Below are positions 7,981-16,567 of a DNA stretch of 64,000 nucleotides, piece by piece (the first letter of the stretch is position 1; each line of letters begins with the position of its first letter). Both the position numbers and the translations under genes were made by a program. The notes beneath the pieces are model-generated. The model ran no database searches, was not told the origin of the DNA, and saw only the letters and a program-made list of their open reading frames with translations. This DNA comes from Pseudomonadota bacterium. Lineage in GTDB: Bacteria; Pseudomonadota; Gammaproteobacteria; Steroidobacterales; Steroidobacteraceae. Where the stretch lies: the NCBI GenBank assembly GCA_037200975.1, contig JBBCGI010000001.1, positions 1,922,001 through 1,986,000 of the forward strand, in the 5' to 3' direction.

Positions 7981-9285
7981 TCAACTTGCCGCGCCTCCGA
8001 GCGCCGCCAGCTCACCGCTGGCGCGCGCCTGCCTGCCGTACACCACCTCGAAGATGGGGGAAGCCATGAGCGTGGTGACGATGGCCATCAGCACCAGCAT
8101 CGAGAACAGTGCCGGACCGATGACGCCCGCCTGCAATCCGATGTTGACGATGATGAGCTCCATCAGGCCGCGCGCATTCATCAACGCGCCGATGCCGAGC
8201 GCGGTGCGGTTGTCCTGGCCGGAAAGCCGCGCCGCCGCCCAGCAGGCGCCGAACTTCGCGAAGATGGAGCCGGCGAGGATCGCGAGCGCGATGCCGAGTA
8301 GTTTGGGGTCCGCGACCAGCGTGAGCTGGGTGTTCAGCCCCGAATACGTGAAGAACATCGGCAGCAGGATCACGACGGTGAACGGTTCGAGGCTCTTGCG
8401 GGTCTGATCGGCCAGCGCGCCGCGCGGCATCACGCAGCCCAGCAGGAAGCCGCCAAACACCGCGTGCAGGCCGATGATGTCCGCCGCGAACGCGGACAAC
8501 ATGAACAGCCCGACCACGATGGCCAGCAAGGTGTCGTTCAGAGGTTTGTTGAGAGCCAGGTCGCGTTGTGCCCGGCGCGCCAGCGGCGCGAGTAGTCGCG
8601 GCATCACGAGCATCATGAAGGCGGCGAAGATCACGCCGCCGATGATGGCGGTGTAGGCAACGCCCGCTCCCGCGCCGAAGGTCGCGAGCACCACGGCCAA
8701 CACGCACCAGGCCGCGGCGTCGTCGATCGCGCCGGCCGACAACGACAAGGTGCCGAGCGCGGTATTGCTCAAGCCCCGCTCGTGGATGATGCGCGCCAGC
8801 ATCGGGAAGGCGGTGAGGGCGATGGCCGCGCCCATGAACAGCGTGGCGCTGAATCGCGTCGCCTTCTCGGAGAACAGCCCCGGCACCGTCAGCAGCCACG
8901 GCGTGATCGCGAGGGCGACGAGAAACGGCACGGCCATGCCGGCGATCGAAACGGACGCTGCCTTGTGCGCGTTCGCCTTGAAGTGGTCGCGGCGAAAACC
9001 GAGACCGACCAGGAACATGTACAGGCCGACACCGAACTGCGCGCCCACGTACAGCACGCCTTTGTTTTCCGGCGTGAAAACATGTTTCTGGATTTCGGGC
9101 GCCACCAGGCCGAACAACGACGGTCCCAGCAGGACGCCGGCGATCATTTCGCATACGACCTGCGGCTGTTTCAGATACTTCTGGCCCAGCCAGCCAATGA
9201 CGCGGCAGGTGGCCAGGATGACGGCCATCTGCAGGAAAAAGGTAATCGAAAGCTTCGCGACGCCCATGAACCCCCCGGTACTCAA
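7981..9285 (-). CDS. Cation/proton antiporter (CPA2, KefB/NapA type), paralog 1
   Basis: A 434-residue polytopic protein with about 12 hydrophobic segments and the Na+/H+ exchanger fold. The core segment around residues 160-185 carries AIDDAAAW, the two-Asp ion-binding motif typical of electrogenic members. The protein ends after the transport domain, with no TrkA-N regulatory domain. It is closely similar along its whole length to the next upstream gene (9381-10664), so the pair arose by tandem duplication. Both lie on the minus strand, 95 bases apart. The transported ion cannot be read from sequence. Confidence 0.88.
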   Translation of the reverse strand: MSTGGFMGVAKLSITFFLQMAVILATCRVIGWLGQKYLKQPQVVCEMIAGVLLGPSLFGLVAPEIQKHVFTPENKGVLYVGAQFGVGLYMFLVGLGFRRDHFKANAHKAASVSIAGMAVPFLVALAITPWLLTVPGLFSEKATRFSATLFMGAAIALTAFPMLARIIHERGLSNTALGTLSLSAGAIDDAAAWCVLAVVLATFGAGAGVAYTAIIGGVIFAAFMMLVMPRLLAPLARRAQRDLALNKPLNDTLLAIVVGLFMLSAFAADIIGLHAVFGGFLLGCVMPRGALADQTRKSLEPFTVVILLPMFFTYSGLNTQLTLVADPKLLGIALAILAGSIFAKFGACWAAARLSGQDNRTALGIGALMNARGLMELIIVNIGLQAGVIGPALFSMLVLMAIVTTLMASPIFEVVYGRQARASGELAALGGAAS

Positions 9286-9380
9286 TCGCCGGCTGCGCCT
9301 CTTGTTGGGCGTGTGCGCGACGTGGGGACTTTATAAACAAGGCTTCGGCGGCGAGGCAGCGGGCCGCTGATTGATTCTGC

Positions 9381-10664
9381 CTATGAACGACCCGCCAGCG
9401 GCGGCAGCTCTCCTCGGGAGCGCGCCGCGCGGCCGTAAAACGCTTCGAAAAGCGGCGCCGCCATGAGGGTGGTCACGATCGCCATCAATACGAGGATGGA
9501 GAACAGCGGCGGCCCGATGATGCCCGCCTGCAGCCCGATGTTGATGATGACTAGTTCGGTCAGTCCGCGCGCATTCATCAATGCGCCGATACCCAGCGCC
9601 ATGCGATTTTCCATGCCGGCGAGGCGCGCCGCGCCCCAGCAGGCGACGAGCTTCGCGAAGATCGAGGCTGCGAGAACTGCCATCGCGATCCACAGCAGCT
9701 GCGGCGTGTTGACCATGCCCAGCTGTGTATTGAGACCCGAGAAGGCGAAGAACACCGGCAGAAGGAAGGCGAGCGTCAGCGGCTCGATTGCCGCCTTCAC
9801 GCGTTCGGCGAATACGCCGCGCGGCATGGCGGTGCCGATCAGGAATCCGCCGAACACCGCGTGCAGCCCGATGCCGTCGGCCGTGAATGCGGCCAGTGCG
9901 AATGCGATCAGCGCGACGGCTAACAACCCGGAGCCCAGCGGCCGGCCGGCGGCCTGCTCGCGTTCGGCGGCGCGACCGAGCGGCGCCAGCAAGGTCGGGC
10001 CCCAGAAGATCAGCAGTGCCGAGAACGCGATGCCACCGGCGATGGCGATGACGGCCACCGCCGCGCCCGCGCCGATGCTCGCCAGCACCACCGCCAATAC
10101 GCACCAGGCGACGGCGTCACCGATCGCCGCGGCGGACAGCGACAAGGTTGCGATGGCGGTGTCCTGCAAGCCGCGGTCATGGATGATGCGTGCCAGCACC
10201 GGGAACGCGGTGATCGCGATGGCGGCGCCGAAGAACAGTGTGGCGTCGAAGCGGCTTACGCCGGGTGCGAACAGGCCGGGCATTCGCATGAGTACCGGTG
10301 CCGCGAACAATGCCAGCACGAACGGCACGACGATGCCGGAGATCGAGACCGCCGCCGCCCTCGGCACCTGGCTGCGGAAGTGATCGCTGCGAAAACCCAG
10401 GCCCACGATGAACATGTAAAGCCCGATGCCGAGCTGCGCGACGACGTAGAGAATCTGGCGCGAATCCGGCGGAAACAGCAGTTGTTGCGTCTGCGGCGCG
10501 AGCACGCCAAACAAGGACGGCCCAAGCACCACGCCGGCGATCATCTCCCCGATCACCGGCGGCTGGCGCAGCCAGCGCTGCACCGCCCAGCCACACGCAC
10601 GGCTCACGGCAAGGATGACAGCGAGCTGCAGGAAGAACAGCAGCGCTAGTTTGGTGGCGGGCAT
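9381..10664 (-). CDS. Cation/proton antiporter (CPA2), paralog 2 with altered ion-site motif
   Basis: A 427-residue membrane protein of the same family and topology as its neighbour. The start at 10664 (MPATKLALLF) is chosen because the longer frame would read through the inverted repeat at 10668-10776. The ion-site segment reads AAIGDAVAW where paralog 1 has AIDDAAAW, so the first Asp is Gly; such a change is expected to alter charge coupling or ion choice. No TrkA-N domain follows. Confidence 0.87.
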   Translation of the reverse strand: MPATKLALLFFLQLAVILAVSRACGWAVQRWLRQPPVIGEMIAGVVLGPSLFGVLAPQTQQLLFPPDSRQILYVVAQLGIGLYMFIVGLGFRSDHFRSQVPRAAAVSISGIVVPFVLALFAAPVLMRMPGLFAPGVSRFDATLFFGAAIAITAFPVLARIIHDRGLQDTAIATLSLSAAAIGDAVAWCVLAVVLASIGAGAAVAVIAIAGGIAFSALLIFWGPTLLAPLGRAAEREQAAGRPLGSGLLAVALIAFALAAFTADGIGLHAVFGGFLIGTAMPRGVFAERVKAAIEPLTLAFLLPVFFAFSGLNTQLGMVNTPQLLWIAMAVLAASIFAKLVACWGAARLAGMENRMALGIGALMNARGLTELVIINIGLQAGIIGPPLFSILVLMAIVTTLMAAPLFEAFYGRAARSRGELPPLAGRS

Positions 10665-10667
10665 GGA

Positions 10668-10776
10668 GGGTGCCGGGTGGGGAAAGTGGGGAGAGTGGTA
10701 GCTAGTGGCGGGCGGACGTAGTGGAACGCAGCACACATCTTGCCGCCGCTCTCCCCACTTTCCCCACCCGGCACCC
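10668..10776. repeat. Inverted-repeat element, GGTGCCGGG superfamily, type A (copy 1)
   Basis: Perfect 28-bp arms at 10668-10695 and 10749-10776 around 53 bases. Each arm begins GGGTGCCGGGTGGGG and ends AGTGGGGAGAG. The element fills the gap between the halogenase stop (10779) and the antiporter start (10664). The same arm recurs at 12323 and 13946. It resembles REP/BIME hairpins. Confidence 0.85.
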
Positions 10777-10778
10777 GC

Positions 10779-12290
10779 CTACTTCCACGCGTCGGCGCTC
10801 GCACCCGCGTATTGCTTGACGAAATCGCCGTGCGACGGCAATGCGTTCACGACCTGCGCCACCTGCGCGCGGTAGTTCGTCATGAAATCCTTGAGCTGCT
10901 TTTCGTCGACGCGCGCGAGCTGGTGCCAGGTCTCCGGCTCGATGCGCTGACCCATCATCACCGAGAGCCACGAATCCACGGTGAACAGCTCGCCTTCGAT
11001 CTTGTAGGCATAACCGCTCTTGCGGAACAGCTCTACGCGCGTGCGCAGGCTGTCGGGGATTTCCATCTTGCTGCAATGGCGCCAGAACGCCGTGTCGTCG
11101 CGTTGCGTGTAGTGATAGTGCATGCAGACGAAGTCGCGGATGCGTTCGATCTCGTACTTCGACAACTCGTTGTAGTGATCCACCGCGGGTTGTTTGATGC
11201 CGCCGAACGGGAAGAAATGCCCGAGCCGCACCGCCGCCGTGGTGATCATGTGGATGCTGGTCGATTCGAGCGGCTCGACAAAACCGCTGGCGAGGCCAAA
11301 CGCCACCACGTTCTTGTTCCACGCCTTACGGCGCCGGCCCGCCTTGATGCGGATGAGCCAGGGCTCCTTGACCGGGCGGCCGCCCGAATCGGTGACGAGA
11401 CGATGGCGCGCCTCGTCGTCGGACATGTACCGGCTGCAGAACACCACGCCATTGCCGACGCGGTGCTGCACGGGAATATTCCAGCGCCAGCCCGCTTCAT
11501 GCGCGTAACAGGCCGTATACGGCGCGGGCGGTTCGTCGACCACGGTCTGGAACGCGACCGCGCTGTCGCAGGGCAACCAGTGCGACCAGTCCTCGAAGCC
11601 GGTATGCAACGCGCCTTCGATGAGCAATCCGCGAAAGCCCGTGCAGTCGATGAAGAAGTCACCGTCTATCTTCTGCCCGTTGTCGAGCTCGAGCGACTCG
11701 ACGAACTCCGTCTGTGGATTCGTCAGCACACGCTTGATCTTGCCCTCGACGCGTTTGACGCCCTTGGCTTCCGAAATCTTGCGCAGGTAACGCGCGTACA
11801 GCGCCGCGTCGAAGTGATAGGCGTAGTTCACGCGCGGGTTCTCGCGCAACGCGAACTTGCCCTTCATCGCAGCCAGCCACTCGTAGCAGTATTCGCCCAG
11901 CGGCACCTTCGAGCCCTGCTCGCGCGAGTGCAGCCAGAACGCGTAGAACTCCGACATCCACGCGGACTGGCCGTGACGGCCGAATGGGTGGATGTACTGG
12001 TCGCCGATACGCGCCCAGTTCTCGAACCAGATGCCGACCTTGAACGTGGCTGCGCACTCGCGCATGAAATGCTGCTCGTCGATGCCTAACAACTTGTGAA
12101 AGGCGACGATCGGCGGCACGGTGGATTCACCCACACCGACGGTGCCGATGTCCTCCGATTCGACCAGCGTGATGTCGAGCAGCTTGCTGAACTGGCTCGA
12201 CAACGTCATCGCCGCCACCCACCCCGCGGTGCCACCGCCGGCAATGACGACCTTCCTGACCGCACCGGGTCCGGGTTGCGCGTTGTCCAT
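10779..12290 (-). CDS. Flavin-dependent tryptophan-halogenase-family protein 1
   Basis: A 503-residue protein. An FAD-binding GGGTAGW loop lies near residue 17. The segment GVGESTVPP and a Lys in TFKVGIWFENW correspond to the catalytic Lys region of PrnA-type halogenases, and GWRWNIPV is the WxWxIP motif that separates halogenases from monooxygenases. SGFVEPLESTSIHM holds the conserved Glu region. Family members use FADH2, O2 and halide to halogenate tryptophan, indoles or other aromatics; the substrate here is unknown. The start at 12290 follows a GGGGGTGAGG ribosome site. It is the last of three tandem halogenases and is closest to the second. Confidence 0.9.
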   Translation of the reverse strand: MDNAQPGPGAVRKVVIAGGGTAGWVAAMTLSSQFSKLLDITLVESEDIGTVGVGESTVPPIVAFHKLLGIDEQHFMRECAATFKVGIWFENWARIGDQYIHPFGRHGQSAWMSEFYAFWLHSREQGSKVPLGEYCYEWLAAMKGKFALRENPRVNYAYHFDAALYARYLRKISEAKGVKRVEGKIKRVLTNPQTEFVESLELDNGQKIDGDFFIDCTGFRGLLIEGALHTGFEDWSHWLPCDSAVAFQTVVDEPPAPYTACYAHEAGWRWNIPVQHRVGNGVVFCSRYMSDDEARHRLVTDSGGRPVKEPWLIRIKAGRRRKAWNKNVVAFGLASGFVEPLESTSIHMITTAAVRLGHFFPFGGIKQPAVDHYNELSKYEIERIRDFVCMHYHYTQRDDTAFWRHCSKMEIPDSLRTRVELFRKSGYAYKIEGELFTVDSWLSVMMGQRIEPETWHQLARVDEKQLKDFMTNYRAQVAQVVNALPSHGDFVKQYAGASADAWK

Positions 12291-12318
12291 CCTCACCCCC
12301 TTCGACCGAGGGTGGGAA

Positions 12319-13863
12319 TCATAAGGTGCCGGGTGGGGAAAGTGGGGAGACCGCGCCCCACGCCTCGGCGCTGGCCCCGGCGTACTGCCGGACGAAGTCG
12401 CCGTGCGCCGGCAGCGCGCCGACCACACGGGCCACGTCCGCCCGGATCTTGGCCATGTACTGCGCGAGATTCGCGTCGCTCATGCGCGCGTAGTGGTGAT
12501 AACTCTTCGGCTCGATGTTCTGCCCCATGAACACCGCGATCCAGGAATCGACACGGAACAGCTCGCTGTCACCCTGGTAGAGAAAGCCGGATTCGCGAAA
12601 GAGCTCGATGCGACTGCGCAGCGTCTCCGGGATCTCCATCTTGCGGCAATCCCGCCAGAAGGCGCTGTCGTCGCGCTGCGTGCAGTAGTAGTGCATGCAG
12701 ACGAAATCCCGGATGTGCTCGATCTCGCGCCGGGCCAGTTCGTTGTAGTGGTCGACCATCGCCGGCTTGACGCCGGTGAACGGGAACAGGTGCGCGAGCC
12801 GCACCGCGGCCGACATGATCATGTGGATGCTGGTCGATTCGAGCGGCTCGACGAAGCCGGACGCGAGGCCGAACGACACCACGTTCTTGTTCCAGGCCTT
12901 GCGTCGGCGGCCGGCCTTGATGCGGACCAGCCACGGCTCCTTCACTGCGCGGCCGCCCGACTCGGTCACCAACCGGTGACGAGCCTCGTCCTCCGACATG
13001 TAGCGGCTGCAGAACACCACTCCGTTTCCCACCCGGTGCTGGACCGGGATGTTCCAGCGCCAGCCCGCGGTGTGGGCGTAACAGGCCGTATACGGTTGCG
13101 GCGGTGTATCGACAATGGTTTGAAACGCGACCGCCGTGTCGCAGGGCAGCCAATGCGACCAGTCCTCGAAACCCGTGCGAAGCGCGCCCTCGATGAGCAA
13201 CCCGCGAAACCCCGTGCAGTCGAGAAAGAAATCGCCCTCGACGATGCGCCCGTCATGGAGTTCGAGCGCCTCGACGAAGCCGCTCTGCTCGTGGGTGCGC
13301 ACCGTCTTGATCTGGCCTTCGACGCGCTTGACGCCGCGCGGCTCGGACAGCTTGCGCAGGTAACGCGCGTACAGCGCCGCATCGAAGTGATAGGCGTAGT
13401 TGATGCGCGGATTCTCGCGCTTGCCGAACTTGCCCTGCGTCGCGGCCAGCCATTCGTAGCAGTATTCGCCGAGCGGCACCTGCAAACCCTGCGCGCGCGC
13501 ATGCAGCCAGAAATTGTGGAACTCCGCCACCCAGGTCGACTCGCCGTGGCGGCCGAAGGGGTGCATGTATTTGTCGCCGATCCGGCCCCAGTCCTCGAAC
13601 CAGATACCCGCCTTGAAGGTGGCGGCGCACTCGCGCATGAAGTGCTGTTCGTCGATTCCTAACAACCCATGGAGGGTGACGAGCGGCGGCACCGTGGATT
13701 CACCGACGCCGACGGTGCCGATCTGTTCGGACTCGACCAGCGTGATGTCCAGCAACTTGCCGAAGTACGTCGAGAGTGTGGCGGCGGCCATCCAGCCTGC
13801 GGTGCCGCCACCGGCAATGACGACTTTCCGGATGGAGCCTGGCTCCAGAGCTTCGTTCTGCAT
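12319..13863 (-). CDS. Flavin-dependent tryptophan-halogenase-family protein 2
   Basis: A 514-residue paralog of the neighbouring gene, highly similar over its length. It has GGGTAGW near residue 19, GVGESTVPP, the TFKAGIWFEDW Lys segment and GWRWNIPV. The final ten residues (VSPLSPPGTL) have no counterpart in halogenase 1: they are encoded by a solitary arm of the repeat element at 12323-12350, and the TGA lies just beyond the arm. The gap to halogenase 1 is 28 bases, so the two are co-transcribed. Confidence 0.9.
   Translation of the reverse strand: MQNEALEPGSIRKVVIAGGGTAGWMAAATLSTYFGKLLDITLVESEQIGTVGVGESTVPPLVTLHGLLGIDEQHFMRECAATFKAGIWFEDWGRIGDKYMHPFGRHGESTWVAEFHNFWLHARAQGLQVPLGEYCYEWLAATQGKFGKRENPRINYAYHFDAALYARYLRKLSEPRGVKRVEGQIKTVRTHEQSGFVEALELHDGRIVEGDFFLDCTGFRGLLIEGALRTGFEDWSHWLPCDTAVAFQTIVDTPPQPYTACYAHTAGWRWNIPVQHRVGNGVVFCSRYMSEDEARHRLVTESGGRAVKEPWLVRIKAGRRRKAWNKNVVSFGLASGFVEPLESTSIHMIMSAAVRLAHLFPFTGVKPAMVDHYNELARREIEHIRDFVCMHYYCTQRDDSAFWRDCRKMEIPETLRSRIELFRESGFLYQGDSELFRVDSWIAVFMGQNIEPKSYHHYARMSDANLAQYMAKIRADVARVVGALPAHGDFVRQYAGASAEAWGAVSPLSPPGTL
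12323..12350. repeat. Solitary type A repeat arm inside a halogenase 3' end
   Basis: One 28-base arm (AAGGTGCCGGGTGGGG to GTGGGGAGA) without its inverted partner. It matches the arms at 10668-10695 and 13946-13973. It is translated on the minus strand as the last residues of halogenase 2. Confidence 0.85.
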
Positions 13864-13930
13864 GGGAACGAAGGCTGCCGTCGCTTCAAAGCGCGAACAA
13901 TGCCTGCGCTATTGAATCCTTAAATGAGGG

Positions 13931-14050
13931 AGGTGCCGGGCATTAAGGTGCCGGGTGGGGAAAGTGGGGAGAAGACACGCGGTGGTGGGCTTATCTGCCG
14001 GCCCACCTTCTCCCCACTTTCCCCACCCGGCACCTTAATGCCCGGCACCT
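13931..14050. repeat. Compound inverted repeat, type A with a nested second tip
   Basis: Perfect 44-bp arms at 13931-13974 and 14007-14050 around 32 bases. Each arm has two head-to-tail units that begin AGGTGCCGGG (13931 and 13946); the inner one is the full type A arm. The right arm shares its last base with the TAA stop (14050-14052) of halogenase 3. It fills the gap between halogenases 2 and 3 and could form a very stable hairpin in the transcript. Confidence 0.88.
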
Positions 14051-15540
14051 TATGCGGTCTGGGTTTGCAGGAACTGCTCGTGTGTGGGGAGATGTTCGAC
14101 CATGCCGGCGATCGCGGCCTTGGCGTTGCGCAGCGTCTGCTCGATGGTCGCGTAGTCGAGGTTCTCGACGCGCGGGCAGTGGCCGTGCGGCCGGATGCCC
14201 ATTCCTTCGAACACCGATTGCCAGCTCGAGGCGCGGAACAATTCGTCCACACCCTCGCGCATCGCGCCATGCGCCTTGAACAGCTCGATGCGTTCACGCA
14301 ATGAATCGGGACGCGGAATGTTCTTGCACCACTGCCAGAACGGCGTGTCGTCGCGCGCCGTGGCCGCGTAGTGCAGCACGATGAAATCGCGCACTTCTTC
14401 GAAGTCCGACGTCATGCGGCGGTTGTACTCGCGCATGAGCGCCGCATCGCAATCGCGATCCGGAAAGTAGCGCAGGAAGAAATCCATGCCGCGCGCGATC
14501 AGGTGGATGGACGTCGCCTCGAGCGGCTCGATGAATCCCGACGACAATCCCAGCGACAGGCAATTGTGTTTCCAGAACTGCCGCCGATGCCCCGTGGTGT
14601 ACGGAATCACGCGCGGATCTTCGATGCAGGCGGAATCGATGATGCGCAACAACGTGGCACGCGCGGCAGCATCCGTCGCGAAGCGACTCGAATACACGTA
14701 GCCGTTGCCGACACGATTCTTGAGCGGGATACGCCAGCTCCACCCCGCCGCCTGCGCCGTCGCGCGCGTATACGGCAGCAGCGGCCCCTTGTTGCCGGTC
14801 TTGCACACCACCGCGCGATCACACGGCAGGTACGCCGACCAGTCGACGTTCTCGACGCCCAGCGTCTTGTCGATCAGCAGACCCTTGAAGCCGGTGCAAT
14901 CGATGAAGAAGTCCGCCGCGATCTCGCGGCCGTTCTCGAGCTTCACGCTCTTGATGAAACCATCGTCGCGCTGCGCGACCTCGACCACCTTGCCCTCGGT
15001 ACGCTTGAGCCCGCGCGCTTCGGAATACTTGCGCAGGAACTTCGTCACCAGCAACGCGTCGACGTGCAGCGCGTAGTTAGCCCCACCGATCGGCGTGTTG
15101 CGCGCCTTCGACGGGTGGAAGAACCGGCCCTGCTCCGCCATCACGTTGCAAGGCGAGAAGTCCTGCAGCTGCGAGGTGTTGCCCTGCTCGCGCGCCTTGA
15201 GCCAGCACTGGTAGAAATCGTGGTTGCCGATCGGCTTGCCGATCACGCCGAACGGGTGGAAGTACGAATCGCTGCGCTGGTGCCAGCCGACGAACTTGAT
15301 GCCAAGCTTGTAGGTGGCGTCGGTGGCCTGCACGAATTCCGCTTCGTCGATGCCCAACCGCTGTATCAGTCCGACGAACGGCGGCACCGTGGATTCACCC
15401 ACGCCGATGGTGCCTAGCTCTTCGGATTCGATGAGCTCGATTTCGCACAGCTCGGGTTTGAGGTGCTGGCTCAACATCGACGCGGCGAGCCACCCGGAGG
15501 TGCCGCCGCCGACGATCACGATTTTCGAAAGGGGTTTCAT
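14050..15540 (-). CDS. Flavin-dependent tryptophan-halogenase-family protein 3
   Basis: A 496-residue protein more divergent than halogenases 1 and 2. It has GGGTSGW near residue 12, GVGESTVPP, TYKLGIKFVGW with the catalytic-Lys position, GWSWRIPL (WxWxIP) and SSGFIEPLEATSIHL. The ATG at 15540 shares its A with the TGA of the upstream OxyR-like gene (TGATG), and a GTG lies one codon earlier; there is no clear ribosome site, so translation is probably coupled to the regulator. Stop codon and compound repeat overlap at the 3' end. Confidence 0.9.
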   Translation of the reverse strand: MKPLSKIVIVGGGTSGWLAASMLSQHLKPELCEIELIESEELGTIGVGESTVPPFVGLIQRLGIDEAEFVQATDATYKLGIKFVGWHQRSDSYFHPFGVIGKPIGNHDFYQCWLKAREQGNTSQLQDFSPCNVMAEQGRFFHPSKARNTPIGGANYALHVDALLVTKFLRKYSEARGLKRTEGKVVEVAQRDDGFIKSVKLENGREIAADFFIDCTGFKGLLIDKTLGVENVDWSAYLPCDRAVVCKTGNKGPLLPYTRATAQAAGWSWRIPLKNRVGNGYVYSSRFATDAAARATLLRIIDSACIEDPRVIPYTTGHRRQFWKHNCLSLGLSSGFIEPLEATSIHLIARGMDFFLRYFPDRDCDAALMREYNRRMTSDFEEVRDFIVLHYAATARDDTPFWQWCKNIPRPDSLRERIELFKAHGAMREGVDELFRASSWQSVFEGMGIRPHGHCPRVENLDYATIEQTLRNAKAAIAGMVEHLPTHEQFLQTQTA

Positions 15541-16511
15541 CACCAGTTTCGGTTTTCGACCATCACCCCAGGCGCCCCCTGGGACTGCGCCGTATTGTAG
15601 TTCCAGTAGGCCGAACTGCTGGCCTGAATCGCGCGCCGCAGCAGGTCGATGGCCTTATGTCGCGGGAAACTAACCCGCCAGGCGAGCACCAGGCTGCGTT
15701 TCGGGGCCGGCGCCGCAAAGGGGCGGGTAGTCAGCAGATTCGGGGCATAAAGCGGCGCTTCCGCCGCGGTCTGCGGCAGGATCGTCACCCCGAGCCGCGA
15801 GGCCACCATGTGGCGCAGTGTCTCGAGCGTGGCGCCCTGCGTGAACGTGCGCACACCGGCGCCGCTTTCATGCGCGGGGTCGAGATGCGGAAACGCCTGC
15901 AGCACCTGCCCGCGCAGGGAATCGCCCTCGCCCAGCAGCAGCAGCTCGGCCGGCAGCAGGTCCGCCGCGGCGATCTGCACCTTGTTAGCCAGCCGATGAT
16001 CGGCCGGCAGCAGCAGCACGAACGGCTCGTCGAACAGCGGCTGCACGACGACGTCCGCTTCGACGAACGGCGCGGTCACCAGGATCGCGTCGAGGTCGCC
16101 ATTGCGCAGCTTGGTGGCGAGCTCGCCGGTGCTGCCCTCCTCCACGTACAACGCCAGCTTGCTGGAGGTCTCCTGCAGCAACGGGATGAACTGCGGCAGT
16201 AGATAGGGTCCGATGGTGGGCAGCGTGCCGAGCGCGATGGGCCCTTCGAGCTGGTCCTTGTCGGCTTCCGCCACGTCCTTGATTGCCGCCGCCTGCTCGA
16301 GCACGCGGCTCGCCATGCCGACGATCTTTGCGCCGAGCGGTGTCGGCAGGATCTTGGTCTTGCCGCGCTCGAACAACACGCCGAGCTCCTCCTCGAGCTT
16401 CTTGACGGCGATGCTCAGCGTCGGCTGGCTCACGTGGCAACGCTCGGCGGCGCGGCCGAAATGCTGCTCCTGCGCGAGCGCAACGATGTAGCGGAGCTCC
16501 GTGAGGGTCAT
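15540..16511 (-). CDS. LysR-family regulator, OxyR-like, without redox cysteines
   Basis: A 323-residue LTTR. The winged HTH (about 15-60, with CHVSQPTLS) and the effector domain align well with OxyR, including IGPYLLPQFIPLL and LETLRHMV. The positions of the OxyR sensor cysteines are changed: the GHC box is GDS (196-198) and the Cys of the peroxide-sensing loop is in AFP (206-208); the only Cys in the protein is in the HTH. A peroxide disulfide switch is therefore not possible by the known mechanism. Start at 16511 (MTLTELRY). It is directly coupled to halogenase 3 by TGATG, so the product probably senses another ligand and may control the halogenases. Confidence 0.87.
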   Translation of the reverse strand: MTLTELRYIVALAQEQHFGRAAERCHVSQPTLSIAVKKLEEELGVLFERGKTKILPTPLGAKIVGMASRVLEQAAAIKDVAEADKDQLEGPIALGTLPTIGPYLLPQFIPLLQETSSKLALYVEEGSTGELATKLRNGDLDAILVTAPFVEADVVVQPLFDEPFVLLLPADHRLANKVQIAAADLLPAELLLLGEGDSLRGQVLQAFPHLDPAHESGAGVRTFTQGATLETLRHMVASRLGVTILPQTAAEAPLYAPNLLTTRPFAAPAPKRSLVLAWRVSFPRHKAIDLLRRAIQASSSAYWNYNTAQSQGAPGVMVENRNW

Positions 16512-16567
16512 GCGCGGCGAGTCTAGCGCGCTTCGCGCCGGACTTCGCCGCGAACGGCCCGCCGGCC

